Shown: positions 15,368 to 25,219, counted from the first letter of the stretch. The stretch: DNA of 64,000 bases from Rhizobium hidalgonense (GCF_002914525.1 NZ_LODW01000063.1:1-64000), one strand, 5' to 3'. Numbers and translations are program-made. Notes: generated by a model not told the origin, from the sequence alone.

Positions 15368-16432
15368 ATGAAGTCCATTATCTCATTGATGGCTGCGGCT
15401 GCCTTCGGCGTCGCTTCGTTCGTTGCGCCGGCAATGGCTGCCGACAAGGGCACCGTCGGCATTGCAATGCCGACCAAGGCTTCGGCTCGCTGGATCGACG
15501 ACGGCAACAACATCGTCAAGCAGCTCGAAGCTGCCGGTTACGCCACTGACCTGCAGTATGGCGACGACGATATTCCGAACCAGCTTTCGCAGATCGAAAA
15601 CATGGTCACCAAGGGTGCCAAGGTTCTCGTCATCGCTTCGATCGACGGCACGACGCTTTCCGACGTTCTGCAGAAGGCTCATGACGCCGGCATCAAGGTC
15701 ATCGCTTATGACCGTCTGATCCGCGATTCGGGCAATGTCGATTACTACGCGACCTTCGACAACTTCCAGGTCGGCGTTCTTCAGGCTAACTCCATCGTCG
15801 ACGGCCTCGGCCTCAAGGATGGCAAGGGCCCGTTCAACATCGAACTGTTCGGCGGTTCGCCGGACGATAACAACGCCTTCTTCTTCTATGATGGCGCAAT
15901 GTCGGTCCTGCAGCCCTACATCGACTCGGGCAAGCTGGTCGTGAAGTCCGGCCAGACCGGCATGGACAAGGTCGGCACGCTGCGTTGGGATCCGGCAACG
16001 GCCCAGGCCCGCATGGACAACCTGCTTTCGGCTAACTACACCGACGCCAAGGTCGACGCCGTTCTGTCGCCTTACGACGGTCTGTCGATCGGTATCATCT
16101 CCTCGCTGAAGGGCGTTGGTTACGGTACGGCTGCCCAGCCGCTGCCGATCGTCACCGGTCAGGACGCTGAAATCCCGTCGGTCAAGTCGATCATCGCTGG
16201 CGAACAGCACTCGACGATCTTCAAGGACACGCGCGAACTCGCCAAGGTCACCGTTGCCATGGTCGATGCCGTCATGTCCGGCAAGGAGCCTGAGGTCAAC
16301 GACACCAAGACCTACGACAACGGCGTCAAGGTCGTTCCGTCCTATCTGCTGAAGCCGGTTGCCGTCGACAAGACCAACTACAAGCAGATCCTCGTCGACA
16401 GCGGTTACTACTCTGAAGACAAGCTGAAGTAA
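15368..16432 (+). CDS. chvE: multiple-sugar-binding periplasmic protein ChvE
   Basis: 354 residues with a signal peptide ending in APAMA. Mature features typical of ChvE are TVGIAMPTKASARWIDDG, the hinge stretch AYDRLIRDSGNVDYYATFDN, ELFGGSPDDNNAFFFYDGAM, TLRWDPATAQARMDNLL and TGQDAEIPSVKSIIAGEQ. It binds aldoses such as galactose, arabinose, glucose and xylose and feeds the GguAB importer; in Agrobacterium it also signals to VirA. Good GGGAGAGAGAA site before the ATG. First gene of a six-gene run ending with arabinonate dehydratase. A hairpin after the stop probably keeps its mRNA in excess over gguAB. Confidence 0.93.
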   Translation: MKSIISLMAAAAFGVASFVAPAMAADKGTVGIAMPTKASARWIDDGNNIVKQLEAAGYATDLQYGDDDIPNQLSQIENMVTKGAKVLVIASIDGTTLSDVLQKAHDAGIKVIAYDRLIRDSGNVDYYATFDNFQVGVLQANSIVDGLGLKDGKGPFNIELFGGSPDDNNAFFFYDGAMSVLQPYIDSGKLVVKSGQTGMDKVGTLRWDPATAQARMDNLLSANYTDAKVDAVLSPYDGLSIGIISSLKGVGYGTAAQPLPIVTGQDAEIPSVKSIIAGEQHSTIFKDTRELAKVTVAMVDAVMSGKEPEVNDTKTYDNGVKVVPSYLLKPVAVDKTNYKQILVDSGYYSEDKLK

Positions 16433-16445
16433 GACGTTAAGCAAG

Positions 16446-16477
16446 AGGCCGGAGCCCGCGCTTGCGGGTTCCGGCCT
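16446..16477 (+). other. intercistronic hairpin between chvE and gguA
   Basis: AGGCCGGAGCCCGC pairs with GCGGGTTCCGGCCT around a GCTT loop (one G-T pair). A short run, TTCGATTTTA, follows, so it could be a leaky terminator or an mRNA-stabilising structure behind the binding-protein gene. Confidence 0.65.
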
Positions 16478-16531
16478 TCGATTTTATGATCGCCAAGCCG
16501 CTTGGCGGCGCAAGGCGCTGGAACTTTGACT

Positions 16532-18070
16532 ATGGACAACACCATCCTCGAAATGCGGAGCATCACCAAGACGTTTCCGGGCGTCAAGGCGCTGGAGAAC
16601 GTGAACCTCAAGGTTCGCAAGGGTGAAATTCACGCGTTGGTCGGCGAAAACGGAGCCGGCAAATCGACCCTGATGAAAGTCCTATCGGGCGTCTATCCCA
16701 CCGGAAGTTATGACGGCGACATCGTCTATGAAGGCGAGACGCGCAACTTCAAGGTCCTGAAGGATTCCGAAGAAATCGGCATCGTCATCATCCACCAGGA
16801 ACTGGCATTGGTGCCGTTGCTGTCGATCGGCGAAAACATCTTCCTCGGCAACGAGAATGCCAAGAGCGGCGTCATCAGCTGGGACGAGACGTTCAACCGC
16901 ACCAAGCAGCTGCTCAAGAAGGTCGGCCTATCCGAATCTCCGAACACGCTGGTGACCGACATCGGCGTCGGCAAGCAACAGCTCGTCGAGATCGCCAAGG
17001 CGCTGTCGAAGAGCGTCAAGCTGCTCATCCTCGACGAGCCGACGGCTTCGCTCAACGAACGCGATTCCGACGCGTTGCTGACGCTGCTCATGGAATTCCG
17101 CAAGCAGGGCATCACCTCGATCATCATTTCCCATAAGCTGAACGAGATCCGCAAGGTCGCCGACCAGATCACCGTCCTGCGCGACGGCATGACGGTCAAG
17201 ACGCTCGACTGTCATGCCGACGAGATCAGCGAAGACATCATCATCCGCAACATGGTCGGCCGCGATCTCGAGGACCGCTATCCCCCGCGTTCGGTGCCGA
17301 TCGGCGAAACCATTCTCGAAGTGAAGAACTGGAACGCCTATCACCAGCAACACCGCGACCGTCAGGTCCTGCACAATATCAACGTCACCGTCCGCAAGGG
17401 CGAGGTCGTTGGTATCGCCGGGCTGATGGGGGCAGGGCGCACCGAATTCGCCATGAGCTTGTTCGGCAAGGCCTATGGCCACAAGATTTCGGGCGAGGCG
17501 CTGATGCACGGCAAGCCGGTCGACGTCAGCACGGTGCGCAAGGCGATCGACGCCGGTCTCGCCTACGTCACCGAAGACCGCAAGCAGCTCGGCCTGGTGC
17601 TCAACGACACGATCCTGCACAACACGACGCTGGTCAATCTGAAGGCGGTATCGAACGCCTCTGTTATCGACAGCGTCAAGGAATCCAGGGTTGCGACCGA
17701 CTATCGGTCGAAGCTGCGCATCCGTTCCTCCAGTATCTTCCAGGAGACGGTCAATTTGTCCGGCGGCAACCAGCAGAAGGTGGTGCTGTCGAAGTGGCTG
17801 TTCTCCAATCCCGATATTTTGATCCTCGACGAGCCGACGCGCGGCATCGATGTTGGCGCAAAATACGAAATCTATACTATCATCAACCAGCTTGCCGCCG
17901 ATGGAAAGGGCGTTCTGATGATCTCGTCGGAAATGCCTGAACTGCTTGGCACATGTGACCGCATCTACGTCATGAACGAAGGACGCATCGTCGCGGAACT
18001 GCCGAAGGGAGAAGCAAGCCAGGAAACCATCATGCGCGCTATCATGCGCTCAGGGGAGAAGAAACAATGA
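16532..18070 (+). CDS. gguA: multiple-sugar ABC transporter ATPase GguA
   Basis: 512 residues with two fused ATPase domains, as usual for the CUT2 class. Domain 1 has Walker A GENGAGKST and Walker B LLILDEPTASL, with signature VGKQQLVEIA. Domain 2 has the usual degenerate Walker A, GLMGAGRTE, then LSGGNQQK and ILILDEPTRGIDVG. It drives import through GguB with ChvE as receptor. I place the start at ATG 16532 (MDNTILEMRSI), which matches the family; a TTG at 16502 is in frame but less likely. Its stop overlaps the start of gguB (ATGA). Confidence 0.92.
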   Translation: MDNTILEMRSITKTFPGVKALENVNLKVRKGEIHALVGENGAGKSTLMKVLSGVYPTGSYDGDIVYEGETRNFKVLKDSEEIGIVIIHQELALVPLLSIGENIFLGNENAKSGVISWDETFNRTKQLLKKVGLSESPNTLVTDIGVGKQQLVEIAKALSKSVKLLILDEPTASLNERDSDALLTLLMEFRKQGITSIIISHKLNEIRKVADQITVLRDGMTVKTLDCHADEISEDIIIRNMVGRDLEDRYPPRSVPIGETILEVKNWNAYHQQHRDRQVLHNINVTVRKGEVVGIAGLMGAGRTEFAMSLFGKAYGHKISGEALMHGKPVDVSTVRKAIDAGLAYVTEDRKQLGLVLNDTILHNTTLVNLKAVSNASVIDSVKESRVATDYRSKLRIRSSSIFQETVNLSGGNQQKVVLSKWLFSNPDILILDEPTRGIDVGAKYEIYTIINQLAADGKGVLMISSEMPELLGTCDRIYVMNEGRIVAELPKGEASQETIMRAIMRSGEKKQ

Positions 18071-19278
18071 CGCCGATCAATCAACCCATCGCTGAGCAGG
18101 GGCGTGTCGTCTCCATCGGAGACTACGTTCGCGGCAACATCCGCGAATACGGCATGTTTATCGCGCTCATCGCGATCATGGTGTTCTTCCAGATTTCGAC
18201 CGGCGGTGTTCTCTTCAGGCCGCTCAACCTGACAAACATCATTCTGCAGAACTCGTTCATCGTCATCATGGCGCTGGGCATGCTGCTCATCATCGTCGCC
18301 GGCCATATCGATCTTTCGGTCGGCTCGGTCGTCGGTTTCATCGGCGCCATCGCCGGCGTGATGACGGTGCAATGGCACGTCAATTATGTCGTCGCAGGCG
18401 TCGTGTGTCTTGCCATGGGCGCGCTTGTCGGCGGCATCCAGGGATATTTCGTCGCCTATCACAAGATCCCGGCCTTCATCGTCACGCTGGCCGGCATGCT
18501 GGTCTTCCGTGGCCTGACGCTGTTCGTGATGACGGCATCAGGGACCGGCACCAGCATTGGTCCTTTCCCGCCGGAATTCCAGCTGATCAGCATCGGCTTC
18601 CTGCCGAACCTGTTCGACATGGGCGGCATCAACTCGACCTCGATCATCCTGACCGTCGTCGGTGCCGTCACCCTCTTCTATCTGGCGTGGCGCAAGCGCC
18701 TGTCGAACGAGAAGCATGGCAATGACGTCGAGCCGATGGGCTTCTTCCTCGCCCAGAACATTATTGTCTCGCTCGCCATCCTGGGGCTCGGCTACCAGCT
18801 GTCGATCTATCGCGGCTTCCCGAACGTGCTGGTCGTCATGCTCGTTCTCGTCGCAGCCTACGCTTTCATTACCCGCCGCACGACGGTTGGCCGGCGCATC
18901 TACGCCATGGGCGGCAATGAGAAGGCGACCAAGCTTTCCGGTATCAACACCGAGCGGCTGACCTTCCTGACCTTCGCGAACATGGGCCTGCTGGCTGGCC
19001 TCGCCGGCCTCATCGTTGCGCTGCGCCTCAACTCGGCGACGGCCAAGGGCGGTTTCGGCCTCGAGCTCGACGTCATCGCCGCCTGCTTCATCGGCGGCGC
19101 GTCGGCCCAGGGCGGCGTCGGCAAGGTGACGGGTGCGGTGATCGGCGCGCTTATCATGGGCATCATGAACAATGGCATGTCGATCCACGGTCTCGGCACC
19201 GACTCGCAGCAGATGGTCAAGGGTGCGGTGCTTCTCGCTGCCGTGTTCTTCGACGTCTACAACAAGAACAAGGGCTGA
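18067..19278 (+). CDS. gguB: multiple-sugar ABC transporter permease GguB
   Basis: 403 residues, very hydrophobic, CUT2 permease. Landmarks are HIDLSVGSVVGFIGA, the IPAFIVTLAGMLVFRG segment, the GGNEKATKLSGINTER coupling loop, and a glycine-rich end ACFIGGASAQGGVGKVTG. It forms the membrane channel of the ChvE-GguAB importer. Translationally coupled to gguA by a four-base overlap. A short TCCGGCTCCC/GGGAGCCGGA hairpin (19326-19347) separates it from gguC. Confidence 0.92.
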   Translation: MTPINQPIAEQGRVVSIGDYVRGNIREYGMFIALIAIMVFFQISTGGVLFRPLNLTNIILQNSFIVIMALGMLLIIVAGHIDLSVGSVVGFIGAIAGVMTVQWHVNYVVAGVVCLAMGALVGGIQGYFVAYHKIPAFIVTLAGMLVFRGLTLFVMTASGTGTSIGPFPPEFQLISIGFLPNLFDMGGINSTSIILTVVGAVTLFYLAWRKRLSNEKHGNDVEPMGFFLAQNIIVSLAILGLGYQLSIYRGFPNVLVVMLVLVAAYAFITRRTTVGRRIYAMGGNEKATKLSGINTERLTFLTFANMGLLAGLAGLIVALRLNSATAKGGFGLELDVIAACFIGGASAQGGVGKVTGAVIGALIMGIMNNGMSIHGLGTDSQQMVKGAVLLAAVFFDVYNKNKG

Positions 19279-19397
19279 GCGCCTCAAGCGCAGCCCGGGC
19301 ATTCGCAGTCATAAGAATGATCAACTCCGGCTCCCGAGGGAGCCGGACAGGCGGAGCTTTTTGTTAAGTCTCCGCCGGAACGAGAAGGATCAAAGTC

Positions 19398-20393
19398 GTG
19401 CTTATTTCCCAGATCAAAGGTGCCAACGGAGAGATCGTCGTCGCCGTGCGCGAGCAGGGCGGGGCGGCCAGGTCGGTGAAGAATGCCGGCAGCGTCTATG
19501 CGCTGGCGATGGAAGCCGCCGACGGCGGCAAGTCGCTTGCCGCTGTTATCGAGGCGCATGGTTACGGTGATGCCGTCGATCTCGATAAGGTCTATGCGGA
19601 AGGCCGCTTCCTGCCGCCGATCACCCATCCCGACGCCGCCCACCTGCATCTGACCGGCACCGGTCTGACGCATCTGGGTTCGGCCGCCACCCGCGATTCC
19701 ATGCACAAGAAGACCAGCGAGGCGGCCGAGGAAACGCTGACCGACTCGATGAAGATGTTCAAGATGGGCCTCGAGAACGGCAAGCCGAAAACCGGCGAAA
19801 AGGGCGTGCAGCCGGAATGGTTCTACAAGGGCAACGGCTACGGCACGGCTGCCCCCGGCGCGCCGCTGGTCTCGCCTTCCTTCGCGCTCGACGGCGGCGA
19901 AGAGCCTGAAATGGCCGGCATTTACGTCATCGCCAAGGACGGCTCGCCGTTCCGCATCGGCTTTGCCCTGTCGAACGAGTTTTCGGACCACGTCACCGAA
20001 CGGATCAACTATCTCTATCTGGCCCACTCGAAACTGCGCCCGGCCGCCTATGGTCCGGAAATCCGCATAGGCGCCGCACCCGACGATATTCGCGGCACCT
20101 CGCGCATCAAGCGCGGCGACAAGGTGATCTTCGAAAAGCCCTTCCTGTCGGGCGAAGCGAACATGTCGCACACCTTCGCCAACCTCGAATATCACCATTT
20201 CAAATACGGCATCTTCCGCGTTCCGGGGGATGTGCATGTCCATATGTTCGGCACGGCGACACTGTCCTTTGCCGACGGGATCAAGGCGGAAGAGGGCGAT
20301 GTCTTCGAGATCGAAGTCGCCGAATTCGGCCTGGCGTTGCGCAATCCGTTGAAGGTCGCCGCCGAGGAAGAGATCGCCGTCAGGCAGCTCTGA
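19398..20393 (+). CDS. gguC: GguC / AraD1-family enzyme, probable 2-keto-3-deoxy-L-arabonate dehydratase
   Basis: 331 residues of the GguC family, distantly related to fumarylacetoacetate hydrolases. The C-terminal part contains VQPEWFYKGNGYGTA, ALDGGEEPEMAGIY and MFGTATLSFADG, the regions that carry metal ligands in that fold. In the corresponding S. meliloti arabinose locus (araABCDEF) the gene in this position supplies the dehydratase that turns 2-keto-3-deoxy-L-arabonate into 2-ketoglutarate semialdehyde. The next two genes encode the enzymes before and after that step. Start: GTG at 19398 with AGAAGGA upstream. The enzymatic assignment rests on context and family. Confidence 0.8.
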   Translation: MLISQIKGANGEIVVAVREQGGAARSVKNAGSVYALAMEAADGGKSLAAVIEAHGYGDAVDLDKVYAEGRFLPPITHPDAAHLHLTGTGLTHLGSAATRDSMHKKTSEAAEETLTDSMKMFKMGLENGKPKTGEKGVQPEWFYKGNGYGTAAPGAPLVSPSFALDGGEEPEMAGIYVIAKDGSPFRIGFALSNEFSDHVTERINYLYLAHSKLRPAAYGPEIRIGAAPDDIRGTSRIKRGDKVIFEKPFLSGEANMSHTFANLEYHHFKYGIFRVPGDVHVHMFGTATLSFADGIKAEEGDVFEIEVAEFGLALRNPLKVAAEEEIAVRQL

Positions 20394-20400
20394 TTTTTGA

Positions 20401-20426
20401 GATCCGGCCGCCTTGGCGGCCGGATC
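20401..20426 (+). other. intercistronic hairpin between gguC and the aldehyde dehydrogenase
   Basis: GATCCGGCCGC and GCGGCCGGATC form an 11-pair stem around CTTG, without a T tract. It is one of several such hairpins in this operon and probably stabilises or partitions the mRNA. Confidence 0.6.
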
Positions 20427-20460
20427 ATGATGTAAACGGTAAAGGAGGCTTGTTCAGCCC

Positions 20461-21894
20461 ATGACCATTTATCAAAACCTGATCGCCGGCGAATGGGTCG
20501 GCACGAACGCGACGAAGAACATCAACCCGTCCGACACGAACGAAGTCGTCGGCCTCTATGCCGACGGCAGCGCCGAAGACACGAAGAACGCCATCGCCGC
20601 CGCCAAGGCGGCCTTCCCGGCCTGGTCGCGCTCGGGCATCTGGGAACGCCACGTCATCCTGAAGAAGGCCGGCGACGAGATCATGGCGCGCAAGGACGAG
20701 CTCGGCGCGCTGCTTGCCCGCGAGGAAGGCAAGACGCTGCCTGAGGCGACCGGCGAAGTCATCCGCGCCTCGCAGATTTTCGAATTCTTCGCAGGCGAAG
20801 CCCTGCGTCTGGCCGGCGAGGTCATCCCGTCGGTCCGCCCGAACATCGGCGTCGAAATCACCCGCGAAGGCCTCGGCGTCATCGGCATCATCACGCCGTG
20901 GAACTTCCCGATCGCGATCCCCGCCTGGAAGATCGCCCCGGCGCTCTGCTACGGCAACACCGTGGTCTTCAAGCCGGCCGAACTGGTGCCGGCCTGTTCG
21001 TGGGCGATCGTCGATATCCTCAACCGCGCCGGCCTGCCCAAGGGCGTGTTGAACCTCGTCATGGGCAAGGGCTCGGTCGTCGGCCAGGCCATGCTCGAAA
21101 GCCCGGACGTTCACGGCATCACCTTCACCGGTTCCACCGGCACCGGCCGGCGCGTCGCCGCCGCCTCCATCGAGCATAACCGCAAGTTCCAGCTGGAGAT
21201 GGGCGGCAAGAACCCGATGGTCGTGCTCGATGATGCCGACCTCAACGTCGCCGTGGAGGCCGCCGCCAATTCCGGTTTCTTCTCGACCGGCCAGCGCTGC
21301 ACGGCCTCGTCGCGCCTGATCGTCACCGAAGGCATCCACGACAAGTTCGTCGCAGCCCTCACCGACAAGCTGAAGACGCTGGTCGTCGACAATGCGCTGA
21401 AAGCCGGCACTCATATCGGTCCTGTGGTCGACGAGCGTCAGCTGAAGACCGATACTGATTATATCGAGATCGGCAAAAAAGAAGGCGCCAAACTTACCTT
21501 CGGCGGCGAGGTCATCTCCCGCGAAACGCCCGGCTTCTACCTGCAGCCGACGCTGTTTACCGAAGCGACCAACCAGATGCGCATTTCGCGCGAGGAGATC
21601 TTCGGGCCGGTGGTCTCGGTGATCCGCGCCAAGGATTACGACGAGGCGCTGGCCATCGCCAACGACACGCCGTTCGGCCTTTCGGCCGGCATCGCCACGA
21701 CCAGCCTGAAACATGCGACGCATTTCAAGCGCAATTCCGAAGCCGGCATGGTGATGGTCAATCTGCCGACGGCAGGTGTGGATTTCCACGTGCCGTTCGG
21801 CGGCCGGAAGGGTTCGTCCTACGGTCCGCGCGAGCAGGGCAAATACGCCGCCGAATTCTACACAACCGTCAAGACCGCCTACACGCTGGCTTAA
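20461..21894 (+). CDS. 2-ketoglutarate semialdehyde dehydrogenase (aldehyde dehydrogenase family)
   Basis: 477 residues, complete NAD(P)-dependent aldehyde dehydrogenase. The cofactor stretch is TPWNFPIAIPAWKIAPAL..GNTVVFKPAE, then FTGSTGTG, the general-base Glu in LEMGGKNP and the nucleophile Cys in GQRCTASSR. With gguC before it and arabinonate dehydratase after it, the expected reaction is oxidation of 2-ketoglutarate semialdehyde to 2-ketoglutarate, the last step of the oxidative pentose route. Homologues also accept succinate semialdehyde. AGGAGG stands about 12 bases before the ATG. This corresponds to the fifth gene of the S. meliloti ara operon. Confidence 0.85.
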   Translation: MTIYQNLIAGEWVGTNATKNINPSDTNEVVGLYADGSAEDTKNAIAAAKAAFPAWSRSGIWERHVILKKAGDEIMARKDELGALLAREEGKTLPEATGEVIRASQIFEFFAGEALRLAGEVIPSVRPNIGVEITREGLGVIGIITPWNFPIAIPAWKIAPALCYGNTVVFKPAELVPACSWAIVDILNRAGLPKGVLNLVMGKGSVVGQAMLESPDVHGITFTGSTGTGRRVAAASIEHNRKFQLEMGGKNPMVVLDDADLNVAVEAAANSGFFSTGQRCTASSRLIVTEGIHDKFVAALTDKLKTLVVDNALKAGTHIGPVVDERQLKTDTDYIEIGKKEGAKLTFGGEVISRETPGFYLQPTLFTEATNQMRISREEIFGPVVSVIRAKDYDEALAIANDTPFGLSAGIATTSLKHATHFKRNSEAGMVMVNLPTAGVDFHVPFGGRKGSSYGPREQGKYAAEFYTTVKTAYTLA

Positions 21895-21955
21895 ACAAAG
21901 TGTGATGACCCGGATCGTACGAGGCGGTCCGGGAATATGCTGAAGGACAGAGACG

Positions 21956-23695
21956 ATGAAAAAGAAAGCCGAATGGCCGCGCAGGCTGAGGTCGCAGGAA
22001 TGGTACGGGGGCACGAGCCGCGACGTGATCTATCACCGCGGCTGGCTTAAGAACCAGGGTTATCCGCACGACCTGTTCGACGGCCGGCCGGTGATCGGCA
22101 TCCTCAACACTTGGTCGGATATGACGCCGTGCAACGGTCATCTCAGAGAGCTCGCCGAGAAGGTGAAGGCGGGCGTCTGGGAGGCCGGCGGCTTCCCGCT
22201 CGAGGTGCCGGTTTTCTCGGCATCGGAAAACACCTTCCGCCCGACCGCGATGATGTACCGCAACCTCGCCGCGCTGGCGGTGGAAGAGGCGATCCGCGGC
22301 CAGCCGATGGATGGCTGCGTGCTGCTCGTCGGCTGCGACAAGACCACGCCGTCGTTGCTGATGGGCGCCGCTTCCTGCGACCTGCCGTCGATCGTCGTCA
22401 CCGGCGGGCCGATGCTGAACGGCTATTTCCGCGGCGAACGCGTCGGCTCCGGCACGCATCTGTGGAAGTTCTCCGAAATGGTAAAGGCCGGCGAGATGAC
22501 GCAGGCCGAATTCCTCGAAGCGGAAGCCTCGATGAGCCGTTCGTCCGGCACGTGCAACACCATGGGCACGGCCTCCACCATGGCCTCCATGGCCGAAGCG
22601 CTCGGCATGGCGCTGTCCGGCAATGCCGCGATCCCGGGCGTCGATTCCCGCCGCAAGGTTATGGCCCAGCTCACCGGCCGTCGCATCGTCCAGATGGTCA
22701 AGGACGACCTGAAGCCCTCCGAGATCATGACGAAACAGGCTTTCGAGAACGCCATCCGCACCAATGCGGCGATCGGCGGATCGACCAACGCGGTTATCCA
22801 TCTGCTCGCCATTGCCGGCCGCGTCGGCATCGATCTGTCGCTCGACGATTGGGACCGCTGTGGCCGCGATGTTCCCACCATCGTCAACCTGATGCCGTCG
22901 GGCAAATACCTGATGGAAGAGTTCTTCTATGCCGGCGGCCTGCCTGTCGTGCTGAAGCGCCTCGGCGAAGCGGGCCTGCTGCACAAGGATGCGCTGACGG
23001 TCTCCGGCGAAACGGTCTGGGACGAGGTCAAGGACGTCGTCAACTGGAACGAGGACGTCATCCTGCCGGCTGAAAAGGCGCTGACATCTTCGGGCGGCAT
23101 CGTCGTGCTGCGTGGCAATCTGGCGCCGAAAGGCGCGGTGCTGAAGCCGTCGGCTGCCTCGCCGCATCTCTTGGTGCATAAGGGCAGGGCAGTCGTGTTC
23201 GAGGACATCGACGACTACAAGGCGAAGATCAACGACGACAATCTCGACATCGACGAAACCTGCATCATGGTCATGAAAAACTGTGGGCCGAAGGGCTATC
23301 CGGGCATGGCCGAAGTGGGCAACATGGGACTGCCGCCGAAGGTGTTGAAGAAGGGAATCCTCGACATGGTGCGTATATCAGACGCCCGCATGTCCGGAAC
23401 GGCCTATGGCACCGTCGTGCTGCACACCTCGCCGGAAGCGGCGGTCGGCGGCCCGCTGGCGGTTGTCAAAAACGGCGACATGATCGAGCTCGATGTGCCG
23501 AACCGTCGTCTGCATCTCGACATATCAGACGAGGAACTGGCGCGGCGTCTCGCCGAATGGCAGCCGAACCATGACCTGCCGAAATCCGGTTATGCCTTCC
23601 TGCATCAGCAGCATGTCGAAGGCGCCGATACCGGCGCCGACCTCGACTTCCTCAAGGGATGTCGCGGAAACGCGGTCGGCAAGGACAGCCACTGA
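21956..23695 (+). CDS. araD: L-arabinonate dehydratase (IlvD/EDD family)
   Basis: 579 residues. Cys59 (MTPCNG), Cys127 (VGCDKT) and Cys200 (SGTCNTMG) fall exactly at the three ligands of the [2Fe-2S] cluster reported for the R. leguminosarum enzyme. The catalytic Ser lies in ARMSGTAYG near residue 480. The enzyme dehydrates L-arabinonate (also D-fuconate and D-galactonate) to the 2-keto-3-deoxy acid, which gguC and the dehydrogenase then convert. Last gene of the chvE-ggu-ara run. A good AAGGACAGAGACG stretch precedes the ATG. No sugar dehydrogenase or lactonase for the first step is present in the window. Confidence 0.93.
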   Translation: MKKKAEWPRRLRSQEWYGGTSRDVIYHRGWLKNQGYPHDLFDGRPVIGILNTWSDMTPCNGHLRELAEKVKAGVWEAGGFPLEVPVFSASENTFRPTAMMYRNLAALAVEEAIRGQPMDGCVLLVGCDKTTPSLLMGAASCDLPSIVVTGGPMLNGYFRGERVGSGTHLWKFSEMVKAGEMTQAEFLEAEASMSRSSGTCNTMGTASTMASMAEALGMALSGNAAIPGVDSRRKVMAQLTGRRIVQMVKDDLKPSEIMTKQAFENAIRTNAAIGGSTNAVIHLLAIAGRVGIDLSLDDWDRCGRDVPTIVNLMPSGKYLMEEFFYAGGLPVVLKRLGEAGLLHKDALTVSGETVWDEVKDVVNWNEDVILPAEKALTSSGGIVVLRGNLAPKGAVLKPSAASPHLLVHKGRAVVFEDIDDYKAKINDDNLDIDETCIMVMKNCGPKGYPGMAEVGNMGLPPKVLKKGILDMVRISDARMSGTAYGTVVLHTSPEAAVGGPLAVVKNGDMIELDVPNRRLHLDISDEELARRLAEWQPNHDLPKSGYAFLHQQHVEGADTGADLDFLKGCRGNAVGKDSH

Positions 23696-23758
23696 AGCGA
23701 GATTTCGGCGAAAGGCTTCTCGATCGGCTTGAGATCTGGGGCGTATCGCCGAAGAATG

Positions 23759-23799
23759 AATATCCGGGCGCCATCCCTGCCGATGGCGCCCGGATATCG
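23759..23799 (+). terminator. long palindrome at the end of the ara operon
   Basis: ATATCCGGGCGCCATC and GATGGCGCCCGGATAT, separated by a short CCTGCC-type loop, make a stem of about 15 pairs. It sits 64 bases after the dehydratase stop and 38 before the convergent TadG-like gene, so it can end both transcripts. T tracts are short. Confidence 0.6.
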
Positions 23800-23836
23800 T
23801 TGCCGCAAAACGCTGCACGGTTTTGCGCGACCTGCC

Positions 23837-25174
23837 TTAGCTGGTTATCCGCGGTGCGCTGACGATCTTCAGGAACAGGGCCTCCATGGCCTCTTCAATG
23901 CCGTCGGTTGGACTGACCGCAAAATAGAAGCCGGGGGTGGCGCACTCTTCCATTTTCGTGGCGATCTTGCTCTCGAAAGGCTTTACCCAATCGTTGTAAA
24001 AGCCGTTGTCGGGCAAGGGCAAATAGGTCGTATAGAGGACGGCGACTTTGATGCCGCGGTCTTTGAGCTTCTTGCAATAATTGGTGTCAATGGGTTCGAT
24101 GCAGCGTCCGCCGTTTGTTCCCTTGGGGCTGGTGCATCCAGCCGGCTTGTAGCTATCCCCAACACCGTCAGCGACAAAAAACACGATCTTCTGGCGGTCG
24201 GCATTGCTGGTGCCCGCGCCGATAGTGCCCTTGATTTCGCCTTCAACACCTTCCAACGCTTTGTCAAAGCTCGTCTGCTGGTCGTTATAGTAGTTCTGAA
24301 AGGGAATGCTCATAAGATTGATCATGTCGGTGGCGACCGCCACGGCGCCAAGATCATAGTCCAGGTCGGAAACCTTGAAGAGCTTTGCGTTTTTGGCGTC
24401 CTGGGCAGTCTTGCCGAACGTGTATGCGGCGACCCGGAATTGGTTCGGCATGGACTGCGTGTCCTTTGCCTTGGCCATCAAGGCTTTGATGGCGGCGGCC
24501 ACTACGTCGATACGAATGGTCACGTTGTTCTCGCGCGCGACATTGTAGTAGCTCTTCTTATCCTCCACGCCTTTTTCAGAAACAATGTGGCATGCGAACG
24601 CGCAGTTTTTATCTTTGCCGCCATCGTGGCCATTGGCGGTTGCTTTTTTCATGGCGGTGATGTCGTCAGTGGTGGCCGCAACACCCATTGATGGGGTGTT
24701 ATCCAACAGCATGAAGAAATCCATGTAGGACGGGGTGTCATACTGCGCTGTTGCCGTCCCGGAAACGGGGATCTGCGGAAATCCCAACACCTGCATGAAT
24801 GTCGTCGGCATCTGGGCGCTAAAGGATACGGTCGAGGTGAGAGTAGCGCCCTTTTTTTGAACGCTGATGTCGACAGCAACGGGAACGTCGCCCTGTTTTT
24901 TGGACATCTGCGAAAAGAAGATCTTCTGGGCTTCGGATTTTCCGAGCGTGAGCGATCCGTCGCCTGACATCGCGGCGGCTTGCGTTGCCGCATCTGAAGT
25001 CTGCGAAATGGATCCCACCGCGGCGGCGTCCGCAGCGGCGTACAATTCGGTCCGAAGCGATAGGGCAGTGCCAAAATCAATGGCCGTACCCGCAGCACCT
25101 AGCAGGGGTATGACGAGTAGCGCCGTCATAATTCCGAAATTACCGGATCGGTCAAAAATAAAACGATGCAACAT
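23837..25174 (-). CDS. TadG-like pilus/secretion protein with von Willebrand A-type domain
   Basis: 445 residues. An N-terminal TadE/TadG-type anchor (DRSGNFGIMTALLVIPLLGAAGTAIDFG, then AADAAAVGS) is the membrane segment typical of Flp/Tad minor pseudopilins. The rest is a vWA-like domain. The metal site reads DNTPSMG where DxSxS is usual, a conservative change, and later come VFFVADGVGD and an acidic Cys-containing end. Start at ATG 25174 with GGGAAGAGCGG upstream. It is alone, away from the cpa/tad pilus locus, as in many rhizobia. Function in adhesion or envelope is inferred. Confidence 0.8.
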   Translation of the reverse strand: MLHRFIFDRSGNFGIMTALLVIPLLGAAGTAIDFGTALSLRTELYAAADAAAVGSISQTSDAATQAAAMSGDGSLTLGKSEAQKIFFSQMSKKQGDVPVAVDISVQKKGATLTSTVSFSAQMPTTFMQVLGFPQIPVSGTATAQYDTPSYMDFFMLLDNTPSMGVAATTDDITAMKKATANGHDGGKDKNCAFACHIVSEKGVEDKKSYYNVARENNVTIRIDVVAAAIKALMAKAKDTQSMPNQFRVAAYTFGKTAQDAKNAKLFKVSDLDYDLGAVAVATDMINLMSIPFQNYYNDQQTSFDKALEGVEGEIKGTIGAGTSNADRQKIVFFVADGVGDSYKPAGCTSPKGTNGGRCIEPIDTNYCKKLKDRGIKVAVLYTTYLPLPDNGFYNDWVKPFESKIATKMEECATPGFYFAVSPTDGIEEAMEALFLKIVSAPRITS

Positions 25175-25219
25175 ATAAGGCCGCTCTTCCCGGTAGCCGT
25201 GTTCGTGGCTGCGTCGCAA

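Noticed and set aside
20425..22014. 529-codon open frame antisense to the aldehyde dehydrogenase gene
   Set aside because: Reverse shadow; the sense strand holds the full set of catalytic motifs.
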